Shown here: positions 1 through 8,685 of the stretch, piece by piece
Layout of the letters: every line of letters starts with the position of its first letter
Position numbering within the stretch: the stretch's first letter is position 1
Assembly (NCBI RefSeq): GCF_050434145.1
Contig: NZ_JBNPVX010000007.1
Coordinates: forward strand, 1 to 64,000
DNA: 64,000 nt
Origin: JAISST01 sp050434145
GTDB lineage: Bacteria; Fusobacteriota; Fusobacteriia; Fusobacteriales; Fusobacteriaceae
Direction of reading: 5' to 3'
Translations under genes and position numbers: made by a program
The notes under the pieces: generated by a model
Seen by the model: the letters and a program-made list of their open reading frames with translations, nothing else
Database searches by the model: none
What the model was told of the DNA's origin: nothing

Positions 1-24
1 CCAGAAAAATTTCTTTATGATAAA

Positions 25-96
25 TTGAAATAATTCATTGAAATAACTCATTCAGAGAAAAAATAAGTAAAATAAAAATATCTTTCATGCTATAAT
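25..96 (+). promoter_or_regulatory. tandem 13-bp direct repeat and -10 box upstream of the AraC gene
   Basis: Two adjacent 13-bp copies, TTGAAATAATTCA (25-37) and TTGAAATAACTCA (38-50), differ at one base. A TATAAT box lies at 91-96, about 67 bases before the AraC-family start; no good -35 box is obvious. Tandem direct half-sites are what AraC-type regulators bind, so autoregulation is a reasonable inference, but the repeats were not found again before the mutarotase or TRAP genes. Confidence 0.35.
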
Positions 97-163
97 ATAC
101 AAAAGGTATAGCATAAGGGTATTTTTTATTTTATTAATAATTAATTATTAAGTTAGGTGATAT

Positions 164-1126
164 ATGAATTATGAATTGCTCAGCCAATTGAAAAAAATCA
201 CTAAAGAAGAAGAAAAAATTCTCAAAGAAAAATCCTATATTAGCAAATCTATTTATACAGAAGACAAACAATTTATCATAGACAGTAAGAAAATGCTATC
301 TATAAAAAAATTAATTGCAGTAAGAACTCATACAAGATTCTCAGATTTTCCTCTGCACAAACATAACTTTATTGAAATGATGTATGTCTGTAAAGGTAAA
401 ATTACTCATGTAATTGACAATGAAGAAGTAGTATTAAAAGAGGGGGAAATATTATTACTTAATCAACATTCTTGGCATGAAATAAAAAAGGCAACTATTG
501 ATGATATTGCTATTAATCTAATTATTTTACCAGAATTTTTTGATAAAATATACCCAATGATTGGATATAATAATTTTATTGCTGATTTTCTTATTAATAT
601 ACTGCGACATCATGAGAAAAAGGGCGAATACTTATTATTTGGAGTTTCCAATGTTTTAGAAATACAAAATCTTATGGAAAACATTATTTATTCTCTTTCT
701 AAAACAGATGATGAATCAAAATATGAAAACCAGATTACTATGGGATTGTTATTTATTTATCTTACAAAATATATTAATAAAACTCAAAAAGGTACTACTA
801 AGGAATTTGAAGAATTATTGGTAGATTCAGTGATTGATTATATTAATGACAACTATAAAAATGCTTCTCTTACAGAAGTATCCAAAACACTTAATCAACC
901 TATATATGCTCTTAGTAAATTAATAAAGAATAAAACTAAGAAAACTTTTAAAGAAATTTTACAAAAGAAGAAATTTGATAGAGCAGAAGAATTATTAAAA
1001 GATACAAAACTTTCTATTAACGATATTATTGTGGCTGTAGGATATGAAAATAATAGTTATTTTTTCAAAAAATTTAAAGAAAAATATAATATAACTCCTG
1101 CCCAATATAGAAAAACAAAGAAATAA
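164..1126 (+). CDS. AraC-family transcriptional regulator with cupin sensor domain
   Basis: A 320-residue regulator. Residues about 55-110 form a cupin-like effector domain (the 'FPLHKHNFIEMMYVCKG' stretch and a later 'LNQHSWHEI' with the typical His-rich cupin pattern). The last about 100 residues carry two helix-turn-helix units ending in the diagnostic 'YNITPAQYRK' AraC/XylS signature. An SD-like AGGTGAT sits just before the ATG. It is followed by a terminator and then by the mutarotase, TRAP and GH105 genes on the same strand, so it is probably the local activator responding to the imported sugar. The ligand is an inference. Confidence 0.88.
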   Translation: MNYELLSQLKKITKEEEKILKEKSYISKSIYTEDKQFIIDSKKMLSIKKLIAVRTHTRFSDFPLHKHNFIEMMYVCKGKITHVIDNEEVVLKEGEILLLNQHSWHEIKKATIDDIAINLIILPEFFDKIYPMIGYNNFIADFLINILRHHEKKGEYLLFGVSNVLEIQNLMENIIYSLSKTDDESKYENQITMGLLFIYLTKYINKTQKGTTKEFEELLVDSVIDYINDNYKNASLTEVSKTLNQPIYALSKLIKNKTKKTFKEILQKKKFDRAEELLKDTKLSINDIIVAVGYENNSYFFKKFKEKYNITPAQYRKTKK

Positions 1127-1135
1127 AATTTTTGC

Positions 1136-1180
1136 AAATAAGGACACTTTTTAAAACAAATGTAGTCCTTATTTTTAATT
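1136..1180 (+). terminator. intrinsic terminator after the AraC gene
   Basis: AAATAAGGAC (1136-1145) pairs with GTCCTTATTT (1165-1174), and the right arm runs into a T-rich tract. It separates the regulator transcript from the catabolic genes. Confidence 0.7.
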
Positions 1181-1363
1181 TTATCAAAATATATAATATA
1201 TTACAGTAGATAAATTCAAATCAAAATGTTTGTTATTGGTTATAATATTTCAAAAATAGCTTGTTTATTGTCATTTTATAAGATTTATAAGCATAATTAA
1301 TAGTTATTTTATACGATTATCTTAAATAAAATTACTATTGAAAATTTTATTACGGAGAAATTT

Positions 1364-1684
1364 ATGAAAAAAATCATTAAGGGCTTCAAAATGAAAGTTT
1401 ATCCCAACTGTCATGAAGAATATGAGAAAAGGCATAATCTTCTATGGGCTGAAATGAAAGAAATGATTCGTCAATACGGAGGTAATAATTATTCCATTTT
1501 CCTTGATAAAGATACTAGTACTCTATTCGGATATATTGAACTGGTTGATGAAGAAAAATGGAGTGAAAGTGCCAATACAGCCATATGCAAAAAATGGTGG
1601 GACTACATGTCAGATATTATGGATACTAATGATGATAATAGTCCAGTATCTATAGACCTAAAGAATGTCTTTCATTTAGAATAA
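1364..1684 (+). CDS. rhaM: L-rhamnose mutarotase family protein
   Basis: A 106-residue protein of the size and pattern of RhaM, which interconverts alpha and beta anomers of L-rhamnose. Tyr20 and His24 in 'EEYEKRHNLLW' correspond to the active-site Tyr/His of the family, and the tandem Trp in 'KKWWDYM' near residue 80 is the other family hallmark. GGAGAAATTT precedes the ATG. Its position next to a GH105 hydrolase and a TRAP importer suggests that free rhamnose is released from an imported oligosaccharide. Rhamnose isomerase, kinase and aldolase genes are not in this window, although a lactaldehyde reductase (fucO) lies at 36727-37875. Confidence 0.85.
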   Translation: MKKIIKGFKMKVYPNCHEEYEKRHNLLWAEMKEMIRQYGGNNYSIFLDKDTSTLFGYIELVDEEKWSESANTAICKKWWDYMSDIMDTNDDNSPVSIDLKNVFHLE

Positions 1685-1747
1685 TAATTTATAGCTATTA
1701 AGAACAATTCCTATTATGGAGCTGTCATATTGAGGTAATTCCTCTAT

Positions 1748-1780
1748 CCTGTGCTAGTAATATTCTGTTACTAGCATAGG
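1748..1780. promoter_or_regulatory. 13-bp inverted repeat upstream of the TRAP genes
   Basis: CCTGTGCTAGTAA (1748-1760) is the inverted complement of TTACTAGCATAGG (1768-1780) with one G.T position and a 7-nt loop. No T-run follows on either strand, so it is unlikely to be a terminator. It lies in the 204-bp gap between rhaM and dctP and could be an operator or an mRNA-stabilising or processing hairpin separating mutarotase from transporter expression. Confidence 0.45.
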
Positions 1781-1888
1781 AAAACTCAAAATTAACTTAT
1801 CTAAAATCAACTTTATAAATCAAACAATCATTATTACCAGTATGTACATAATTTAAAAAATTAAAAAATATCATAAGGAGCGTATTTT

Positions 1889-2926
1889 ATGAAAGTAAAG
1901 AAAATTTTAGGAATCACTACAGTGGTTGCTCTTCTTTCAATTGCAATATTCATATTTATATCTGTAAAAAATCAACAGAGTAGTGATAAAATATATCTAA
2001 AGCTAGCACATTGCCAATCTAAAGAATCAGAAATAGCAGATTCTATAGCTTATATTGTAGATGTAGTAGCAAAAGATCCTTCAAAAAATATGGAAATTGA
2101 AATATATCCAAGTGGAGTATTAGGTACAGAAAAAGAAATAATTGAGATGGTACAAGCGGGAATATTAGATATTGCAAAAGTTAGTTCTAATTCTCTGGGA
2201 CAATTTGAAAATCGTTATTCTATATTTGCTTTACCATACTTATTTGATGGGCAAAAACATTACTATGAAGCTATGGCCAAAAGTGAAGAAATTAACAATC
2301 TTTTTAGAGATAATGAAAAAAATGGATATATTGTAATCGGATATTATGCTAATGGAGCGCGTAATTTCTACCTTAAAGATAATGTCCCTGTAAGTGATCC
2401 TTCTGTGCTAGCTGGGAAAAAAATACGTTCTATGCCTAGTACTACTTCTATGAAAATGATAGAACATATGGGTGGTTCTCCAGTACCTATGCCAGCTAGT
2501 GAAACATATACTACATTACAACAAGGTGTAATAGATGGTGCAGAAAACACAGAACTTGCTCTTACTGTGGATAAACATGGAGAATTGGCTAAGTCTTATA
2601 CTTATACAGAACATCAATATTCACCTGATGTATACTTAATCAGTGTAAAAGCATGGGATGCTCTATCTGATGAACAAAAACAACATTTGAAAGACTCTTT
2701 TACTGCTATTAATGATAATTTTACAAAAATGTACAGCCGAATGATGGCTGAAGCTGTGGAAGAGGCAAAAAAAATGGGTATTACAGTATATAAAGATATT
2801 GATAAAACAAAATTCATACAAGCTGTACAACCTATACATATAGAATTTACTTCAAAAGGTGAAGCCTATAAAAAATTGTATGATGATATTCAAAAATATA
2901 GTAATAAAGCAAAGGGAGGTAACTAA
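1889..2926 (+). CDS. dctP: TRAP transporter solute-binding protein (DctP family)
   Basis: A 345-residue periplasmic binding protein of a TRAP transporter. Residues 1-26 form an N-terminal signal or anchor with a basic start and a hydrophobic core. The DctP fold is shown by 'ANGARNF' (Arg158), 'GKKIRSMPS' (Arg180, the conserved carboxylate-binding Arg) and 'GVIDGAEN' (213-220). The carboxylate clamp implies a sugar acid or other organic-acid ligand. AAGGAGCG precedes the ATG. The stop overlaps the start of dctQ by one base (TAATG), so the genes are translationally coupled. The unsaturated-uronate substrate is inferred from the downstream GH105 gene. Confidence 0.93.
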   Translation: MKVKKILGITTVVALLSIAIFIFISVKNQQSSDKIYLKLAHCQSKESEIADSIAYIVDVVAKDPSKNMEIEIYPSGVLGTEKEIIEMVQAGILDIAKVSSNSLGQFENRYSIFALPYLFDGQKHYYEAMAKSEEINNLFRDNEKNGYIVIGYYANGARNFYLKDNVPVSDPSVLAGKKIRSMPSTTSMKMIEHMGGSPVPMPASETYTTLQQGVIDGAENTELALTVDKHGELAKSYTYTEHQYSPDVYLISVKAWDALSDEQKQHLKDSFTAINDNFTKMYSRMMAEAVEEAKKMGITVYKDIDKTKFIQAVQPIHIEFTSKGEAYKKLYDDIQKYSNKAKGGN

Positions 2927-3393
2927 TGAAGACTCTTAATAAAATTCTTGGCTCTATCATTGCCATATTGATAGGATTAATGGTAATAGTATGTTTCTGG
3001 CAAGTAATTACAAGATTTGTATTGCAAAAACCAAGTAAATATACTGAAGAATTCTTGCGTTATGCTCTTATTTGGCTAACTATGCTAGGTGCACCATATG
3101 CTTTTGGACAAAATAAACATCTAGCTCTTAATTTTGTTACTAGCAATTTTCAACCAAATAATATAATAAAAAATAAAATTGTAGTTGAAATAATCGTGCT
3201 TTTCTTAAGTGTTACTGTGTTTTTTATAGGCGGTATCTTGGTTACACTGAATTCTAGTGGACAAATATCTCCTGCTATGCAACTTCCAATGGAAATATAC
3301 TACATAGGATTGCCTATTTCTGGTATTTTAACTATTCTATATTGTATAGATCATATAGTTACTCACTTAAAAGAGTTAAAGGGAGGTAAATAA
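2926..3393 (+). CDS. dctQ: TRAP transporter small membrane subunit (DctQ family)
   Basis: A 155-residue protein with four hydrophobic segments and the DctQ signature 'FWQVITRFVLQKPSKYTEEFLRYAL' region (about residues 24-48), in which Thr-Glu-Glu follows the first helix pair. It is the small membrane partner of DctM in a Na+-driven TRAP importer. It overlaps dctP by one base and ends two bases before dctM, consistent with one operon. Confidence 0.92.
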   Translation: MKTLNKILGSIIAILIGLMVIVCFWQVITRFVLQKPSKYTEEFLRYALIWLTMLGAPYAFGQNKHLALNFVTSNFQPNNIIKNKIVVEIIVLFLSVTVFFIGGILVTLNSSGQISPAMQLPMEIYYIGLPISGILTILYCIDHIVTHLKELKGGK

Positions 3394-3394
3394 T

Positions 3395-4699
3395 ATGCAA
3401 CTTCAAGCAGCGATTATGTTGGTAATTGTATTCGGACTTTTGTTGGCATTTAGTGTTCCTGTATCATATAGTATTATTATATCAGGATTTATTACTATTA
3501 CTACTTTTCTTTCGCCTAGTTTTGGTGTGTTTATTTCGGCACAAAAAATCGTAGGTGGTATAGATAGCTTCACATTACTTGCTGTCCCTTTCTTCATTCT
3601 AGCAGGACTTCTAATGAGTAGCGGAGGTATAGCGAGAAAACTTATTAATCTTGCAATGTTATTCTTAGGAAAAATTCCTGGAGCATTGGCTTTGACTAAT
3701 ATAGCTGGTAATGCAATGTTTGGTTCTATCTCTGGTTCTGGAATAGCTGCTGCTACAGCAATCGGTGGAGTTATGTTACCTCTTGCAAAAGAAGATGGTT
3801 ATGATGAAGGATTTTCGGCAGCAGTTAATATTGCCTCTGCACCTGTAGGTCAATTAATACCACCTACTACTGCATTTATAGTATATTCTGCTGCAAGTGG
3901 CGGTACTTCTGTTAATGCTTTATTCATGGCTGGTTGGATACCAGGATTATTATGGGCTTTTCTTTGTATGATAGTTGCATTTTTCTATGCTAAAAAACAT
4001 GGTTACAAATCTAAAAATATAAATAGTACTGGTGCATTTAAGACTGTTATTGATGCTATACCTAGTTTGTTTCTAGTTTTTATCATAATTGGTGGAATAT
4101 TAAGTGGTGTTTTTACTGCTACTGAAGCATCTGGTATTGCAGTTGTATATGCATTTATTCTTTCTGTATTTATATACAAGAGTATAAAATTAGAACAAAT
4201 ACCTGATATTCTGAAAGATACTGGAGTTATGACAACTATTGTAATGTTAATCATAGGCGCATCTTCTGTATTGTCGTTTGTAATGTCATTTACAGGATTA
4301 CCTAATGCAATCAGTGAGCTACTTCTAGGTATTTCTAAAAATAAATTTGTAATATTGCTTATAATAAACATTTTCTTATTATTCGTAGGTACATTTATGG
4401 ATATGGCACCTGCATTGCTAATATTTACACCTATTTTCTTACCTGTTATCAAAAGTTTGGGAATGTCTCCAATACAATTTGGTGTTATGATAGTAATGAA
4501 TCTATCATTGGGAACTATTACTCCTCCTGTTGGAAATGTATTATTTGTAGGTTGTAGTATAGCGAAATTACAAGTAGAACAGGTAGTGAAAAAATTAATT
4601 CCATTCTTTTGTGCAATTGTAGCAGCATTGTTGTTTATCACTTATGTGCCAGCATTCAGTGAATGGTTACCAAAAATATTAGGACTTATGAAAAAATAA
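3395..4699 (+). CDS. dctM: TRAP transporter large permease subunit (DctM family)
   Basis: A 434-residue polytopic protein with about 11-12 hydrophobic helices, the usual DctM length. Family features include 'FTLLAVPFFILAG' near residue 55, 'GSISGSGIAAATAIGGV', 'PPTTAFIVYS' and 'TPPVGNVLFVG', the repeated Gly/Pro-rich hairpin loops of the ion-transporter superfamily. GGGAGG precedes the ATG. It completes a DctP-Q-M importer whose next gene, a GH105 hydrolase, begins 16 bases downstream. Confidence 0.93.
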   Translation: MQLQAAIMLVIVFGLLLAFSVPVSYSIIISGFITITTFLSPSFGVFISAQKIVGGIDSFTLLAVPFFILAGLLMSSGGIARKLINLAMLFLGKIPGALALTNIAGNAMFGSISGSGIAAATAIGGVMLPLAKEDGYDEGFSAAVNIASAPVGQLIPPTTAFIVYSAASGGTSVNALFMAGWIPGLLWAFLCMIVAFFYAKKHGYKSKNINSTGAFKTVIDAIPSLFLVFIIIGGILSGVFTATEASGIAVVYAFILSVFIYKSIKLEQIPDILKDTGVMTTIVMLIIGASSVLSFVMSFTGLPNAISELLLGISKNKFVILLIINIFLLFVGTFMDMAPALLIFTPIFLPVIKSLGMSPIQFGVMIVMNLSLGTITPPVGNVLFVGCSIAKLQVEQVVKKLIPFFCAIVAALLFITYVPAFSEWLPKILGLMKK

Positions 4700-4714
4700 A
4701 TAACGGGGGAATAT

Positions 4715-5842
4715 ATGAAAAATATAAAAAGGCAAGTTATCTTGGATAAATTGGACTTAGTTGTAAATAAATTGATGCATTTAGATGGACCTTCTAATGA
4801 AAAAGAATTGGCTGAAGGTGGGGAAGCCATTGGTTTTTTCAAAAGAGATTTTGGAATTCATGAATGGGATTGGCCGCAAGGTGTAGGTTTGTATGGTTTA
4901 TTAAAAATAATGAAAGCTCAGAATAATGACGAATACAAAGAATTTCTTCATAAGTGGTTTGCTAATAATATCAAAGAAGGATTACCTTCTAAAAATATAA
5001 ACACAACTACACCATTATTAACACTAGTAGAATTAAATGATGACTTCAAAAATCCTGAATTTGAAAAACTGTGTATTGATTGGGCAAATTGGCTAGTGCA
5101 TTGTATTCCAAGAACTAGGGAAGGTGGATTCCAACATGTAACTAGTGCTAATGGAGATCGTCATGGTGTGAGATTGAATGAAAGTGAAATGTGGATTGAT
5201 ACTATATTCATGACATTATTATTCTTAAATAAAATGGGACAAAGATACAAAAACCAAGAATGGATAGATGTTACTATAAAGCAAGTTTTAATGCATATCA
5301 AATACTTATATGATAAACAAAGTGGATTGTTTTATCATGGTTGGAGCTTTAATAGAAACGATAACTTTGGTGGAATCTTTTGGTGCAGAGGAAACAGTTG
5401 GTTTACTCTAGGAATACTAGATTATGTAACTATGTTCAAAGGAAGCATGAATGCTGGACTAAAAGATTTTATATTGGATACTTACAAGTCTCAGGTATGG
5501 AAATTGAAAAAATTGCAAAGCAAAAGTGGACTTTGGCATACTGTCCTTGATGATCCTAGTAGTTATGAAGAAACTTCTGGTTCGGCCGCTATTGTAGCTG
5601 GAATATTAAAAGGTATTCGTTATGGTATTTTGGAGGATTCTTATCTTGAATGTGCTGCTCGTGGAATCAAAGGAATATTGGTAAATATTGGGAAAGATGG
5701 TACAGTCTTGAATGTTTCTGGTGGAACTGGAATGGGTTATGATGTTAATCATTATAAAAATATTCTGATTGCTCCAATGGCTTATGGTCAATCTCTTACA
5801 ATACTAGCTTTGGCTGAAGCTTTGTTGCATATAGAAGATTAA
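4715..5842 (+). CDS. GH105 unsaturated rhamnogalacturonyl hydrolase-like enzyme
   Basis: A 375-residue protein of the GH88/GH105 family, which removes the 4,5-unsaturated uronic acid left by polysaccharide lyases. The motif 'SEMWIDTIFM' places the likely catalytic Asp at 162, and 'GLFYHGW', 'FWCRGNSWF' and 'YEETSGSAAIVAGI' are further family blocks forming the alpha6/alpha6 barrel. There is no signal peptide, so it acts in the cytosol on an oligosaccharide imported by the TRAP system just upstream. With rhaM nearby, unsaturated GalA-Rha from rhamnogalacturonan I is the simplest substrate; a glycosaminoglycan or other disaccharide cannot be excluded. Confidence 0.88.
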   Translation: MKNIKRQVILDKLDLVVNKLMHLDGPSNEKELAEGGEAIGFFKRDFGIHEWDWPQGVGLYGLLKIMKAQNNDEYKEFLHKWFANNIKEGLPSKNINTTTPLLTLVELNDDFKNPEFEKLCIDWANWLVHCIPRTREGGFQHVTSANGDRHGVRLNESEMWIDTIFMTLLFLNKMGQRYKNQEWIDVTIKQVLMHIKYLYDKQSGLFYHGWSFNRNDNFGGIFWCRGNSWFTLGILDYVTMFKGSMNAGLKDFILDTYKSQVWKLKKLQSKSGLWHTVLDDPSSYEETSGSAAIVAGILKGIRYGILEDSYLECAARGIKGILVNIGKDGTVLNVSGGTGMGYDVNHYKNILIAPMAYGQSLTILALAEALLHIED

Positions 5843-5882
5843 TTTTCACTAGAAATTATTTCTTATTGGAGGACAAAATAAA

Positions 5883-6695
5883 ATGCTTATTGGATCACGA
5901 ACTCATGATTTTGGTAGACACTCTATAGAAAATTTACCAAAGTTATTAAAAAATAATAGTATAGAAGCAGCTCAATTAGTTTTACCAAAAGGTTTTACAG
6001 ATATTGAATTATATAGTCAAGTTAATTCTGATATTTTAGATAAAATAAAGAAATCTTTTGCTGATTCTCAAGTGAAAATTCATATATTAGGTTGTTATAT
6101 GGACTTGGGAAATCCTGATAATGAAATTAGAAAAAATGCAGTAGACACATTTAAGAAATGCCTTTCTTTTGGGAAATATTTAGGAGTTGGTGTAGTAGGT
6201 ACTGAGACTGCATATCCTAGATTATCCCCTAATGAAAAAAAGCTCTGGTATCCATATATGATAGACAGTCTAGCTCAATTGGTAACAGAAGCTGAAAAAG
6301 TAGGACAAGATATGGCTATCGAGCCTGTTTATTGGCACCCTTTGGAAAATCTTGATATCACAATAAAGATTTTTGAACAATTTAAAAGTAGATATTTAAA
6401 GATGATTTTTGATCCAGCTAATGTATTAGAATATCCTGAAATAAATCAAGGTCAATATTGGAAGCAATGGCTTTCTGCTTTAGGAGATAAAATAGAAGCT
6501 ATGCACATGAAAGATTTTGTAGAGGGTAAAAATAGAGAATATATTCCTGTCGCACTGGGTAAGGGTGTCATGGATTATACTGAAATTATAAAGTGGTCAA
6601 AGATAAATAAACCTAATATTGTAGTGATCAGAGAAGAATTAGAACCACAAAATTCTATAGATGATATTCAATATATTAAAAATCTTTGGAAGTAG
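5883..6695 (+). CDS. sugar phosphate isomerase/epimerase family TIM-barrel protein
   Basis: A 270-residue AP endonuclease-2-like TIM barrel. Metal-binding positions typical of the family are visible: Glu147 in 'MAIEPVYWHP', Asp177 in 'MIFDPANVL', His208 in 'EAMHMKDF' and Glu251/252 in 'VIREEL'. GGAGGACAAAATAAA precedes the ATG. It is the last gene of the TRAP-GH105 operon and is followed by a strong terminator. It probably isomerises or epimerises the uronate or rhamnose product released by the hydrolase; the exact reaction cannot be assigned from sequence alone. Confidence 0.8.
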   Translation: MLIGSRTHDFGRHSIENLPKLLKNNSIEAAQLVLPKGFTDIELYSQVNSDILDKIKKSFADSQVKIHILGCYMDLGNPDNEIRKNAVDTFKKCLSFGKYLGVGVVGTETAYPRLSPNEKKLWYPYMIDSLAQLVTEAEKVGQDMAIEPVYWHPLENLDITIKIFEQFKSRYLKMIFDPANVLEYPEINQGQYWKQWLSALGDKIEAMHMKDFVEGKNREYIPVALGKGVMDYTEIIKWSKINKPNIVVIREELEPQNSIDDIQYIKNLWK

Positions 6696-6719
6696 AATGA
6701 TTCACTCCTATTTTTTATA

Positions 6720-6765
6720 AAAAACGTGATTGTCCATAATGACTGTCACGTTTTTATTTTTTTTA
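6720..6765 (+). terminator. intrinsic terminator of the TRAP/GH105 operon
   Basis: AAAAACGTGA (6720-6729) pairs perfectly with TCACGTTTTT (6746-6755), with an inner GTC/GAC extension, followed by further T's. Confidence 0.85.
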
Positions 6766-6879
6766 TTATTTTTGATATATATTATTAAAATGATAAATAA
6801 ATATTAGTTTATGTTTTAATATTTATTTTAAATTTATTATTAAAAATTGAAATTTTCTTGGTTTTATAACACAATATTT

Positions 6880-7686
6880 TTACTTTGCATATTCTTGGTA
6901 ATCAGAAAAGTAAAATACAATAGTTTGTCCATTTTTTTTATAAGGATAAAATAATTCATATCTTCCATTATAAGCACTAAATCTTATCTCTGTACTATTT
7001 TTATAAAATACTTTCTCTAGGTATTCTCTTTCAACATTGGTAGTATTTCTTATATAATTTATTTTCTTTATTGGTAAGCTATGACCATCTAAATTCTCTA
7101 TATCTTTTTTACTAAAAGTATTATATGAACCAAATTTCAAATACACTTTATTTCCATCTATTTCATCTGCAACTATTAAAGAAACTGAGGGAAAATAAGT
7201 ATCCAACTTAGATGATAAATTTAACATTTCAGCTGCAGAGTTTATCCATTCTTTCGTAAAAGTATAGTTATTTAACTTTTTCAAATTTTGATCATTTTCT
7301 ATTATTAATTTAGCTGATGATATTAGTACTTTTTCTTTTCGTGATGTTGTAATATAATCTTTCGTAACTAATGACCCAAATATTAATGGAAAACTTAATA
7401 TAAACAAAAATACAACCTTTTTTGAAATCTTTTTTGTATCACTTATATCACTATTATGCTTTTCAGCTATTCTCGTAAGATTAAACATTATATTTATGAT
7501 TAATGCTCCCACCATTAGAGCAAATATTCCCAATATACTCAAATAAAATGTTCTTGTTAGATTTCTCTGAAATACTTTCAGGCTAAACACTTCTATTGAT
7601 ACAAATATGAATACCCAATAAATAAGTAAAAATATTGAGATTATTCCTATTATATTACTTAATTTCACTAGTTTTTTGTTGTTCAT
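6880..7686 (-). CDS. membrane protein of unknown function with extracytoplasmic domain
   Basis: A 268-residue protein not recognised as a named family. Three hydrophobic segments are seen in the first half (about residues 10-33, 47-70 and 89-106), followed by an about 150-residue hydrophilic domain. AAGGAGG lies immediately before ATTTATG. The leader upstream of the SD is nearly the same as the leader of the gene that starts at 15640 (see the dispersed repeat). It is the left-most gene of the minus-strand accessory island, so an immunity-type membrane role is possible but unsupported. Confidence 0.6.
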   Translation of the reverse strand: MNNKKLVKLSNIIGIISIFLLIYWVFIFVSIEVFSLKVFQRNLTRTFYLSILGIFALMVGALIINIMFNLTRIAEKHNSDISDTKKISKKVVFLFILSFPLIFGSLVTKDYITTSRKEKVLISSAKLIIENDQNLKKLNNYTFTKEWINSAAEMLNLSSKLDTYFPSVSLIVADEIDGNKVYLKFGSYNTFSKKDIENLDGHSLPIKKINYIRNTTNVEREYLEKVFYKNSTEIRFSAYNGRYELFYPYKKNGQTIVFYFSDYQEYAK

Positions 7687-7754
7687 AAATCCTCCTTAAT
7701 AGAAATAATTTTAACCTATTCCAAAACTATTTTATATCTTGTAAATTCAAGCTT

Positions 7755-8288
7755 TTATTGTTTTCTTATTTCATTTTCTGGAGCTTCAGCTTCAAAAAAG
7801 AAAAAATCTACTAAAAGTTTGAAAGTTAATTTGTTGAAAATAGGATTTTTATTTTCTCTTATATTATACAACATTTTGGATAAAATTAATTTAATAATTG
7901 GAAAATATGTTCCAGCATGGTTATTTACTATTGTTGATAGAAATTGATTATAGATATTTTGCTGATTATCATTAGAATTTATGTTAGTTAGATTATAATA
8001 TTTATTGTATAGAGAATCATAGGTACAATGTAGATTTATAATATTATTTAGTGCTATTTCTAGTTACGATACCTTCTCATCACGACTTCCATCCATATGT
8101 TCATCTTCTTGATATCCAACTACTTCTAAACCTTCATATAATTTTATTTCATTTCCAAAGGCATCCTTTTTAAAATCTTCTCTAGAAAGCAAAATAGTAT
8201 TATAGTCCATCATTTCGTTATAATCTACATATAAGAATGGTTTATTTACTTTATATAAAATTTCATTTAATTTATAATCAATTTTCAT
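7755..8288 (-). pseudogene. immunity-like gene interrupted by an in-frame TAA
   Basis: Translation from the ATG at 8288 runs 74 codons to a TAA at 8064-8066. The same frame then stays open for about 102 more codons, down to a TAA at 7755-7757. The text after the stop looks like genuine protein ('EIALNNIINLHCTYDSLY', 'NNHAGTYFPIIKLILS', ending 'EAEAPENEIRKQ'), and its Leu/Ile helical pattern suggests HEAT-like helices. The start overlaps the end of the upstream frameshifted gene (ATGA). It is either one gene of about 177 codons with a nonsense mutation (for example CAA to TAA) or two fragments joined in frame. No function is assigned. Confidence 0.6.
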
Positions 8289-8674
8289 CAGTTTCCTTAC
8301 CATAAATTTTCATTGATTTTGCGATAACAAAGCCATCTAGACCATCTGCAGCATTAATTTCGTAGTAGTTATAACCTTATTTTTTAATTGTGTGACTAAC
8401 TTTTTAGGGCTGGAGATTCCTTTTATGGAAAAACCAAATTCAAAAGCTTTTTGTGTATCTTTATTTTTACTATACCAATTTACAACTCTATCAATGGAGG
8501 TATCTGTAACTTCAAAAATTATATTTTGATTTCCTAGATTATCAAAACTGTATGCCAATACATTATAAAAGGCTATCTCAGTTTTTCAGATTTGTATATG
8601 CTTTTTATAATAAAAGTCTTTTCCAGTAATAGCATTTTATATGAATGAATTTCATTATCATGAATTGTCGGCAT
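8278..8674 (-). pseudogene. about 132-residue immunity-like gene with two single-base deletions
   Basis: An ATG at 8674 with upstream AAAGGAG starts 'MPTIHDNEIHSYKMLLLEK'. The frame breaks in an A-run (T-run 8582-8586 on the plus strand) and again at 8377-8378. Adding one A at each place restores a continuous protein of about 132 residues ending at 8278, with 'EIAFYNVLAYSFDNLG', 'SIDRVVNWYSKNK' and 'YYEINAADGLDGFVIAKS'. The 'MPTIHDN...' start and '..GL.G..LAKS' end match a small Firmicutes/Fusobacteria family found beside polymorphic-toxin loci (recalled, not searched). It is either a decayed gene or a gene with two homopolymer sequencing errors. Confidence 0.65.
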
Positions 8675-8685
8675 ATATTGCTCCT

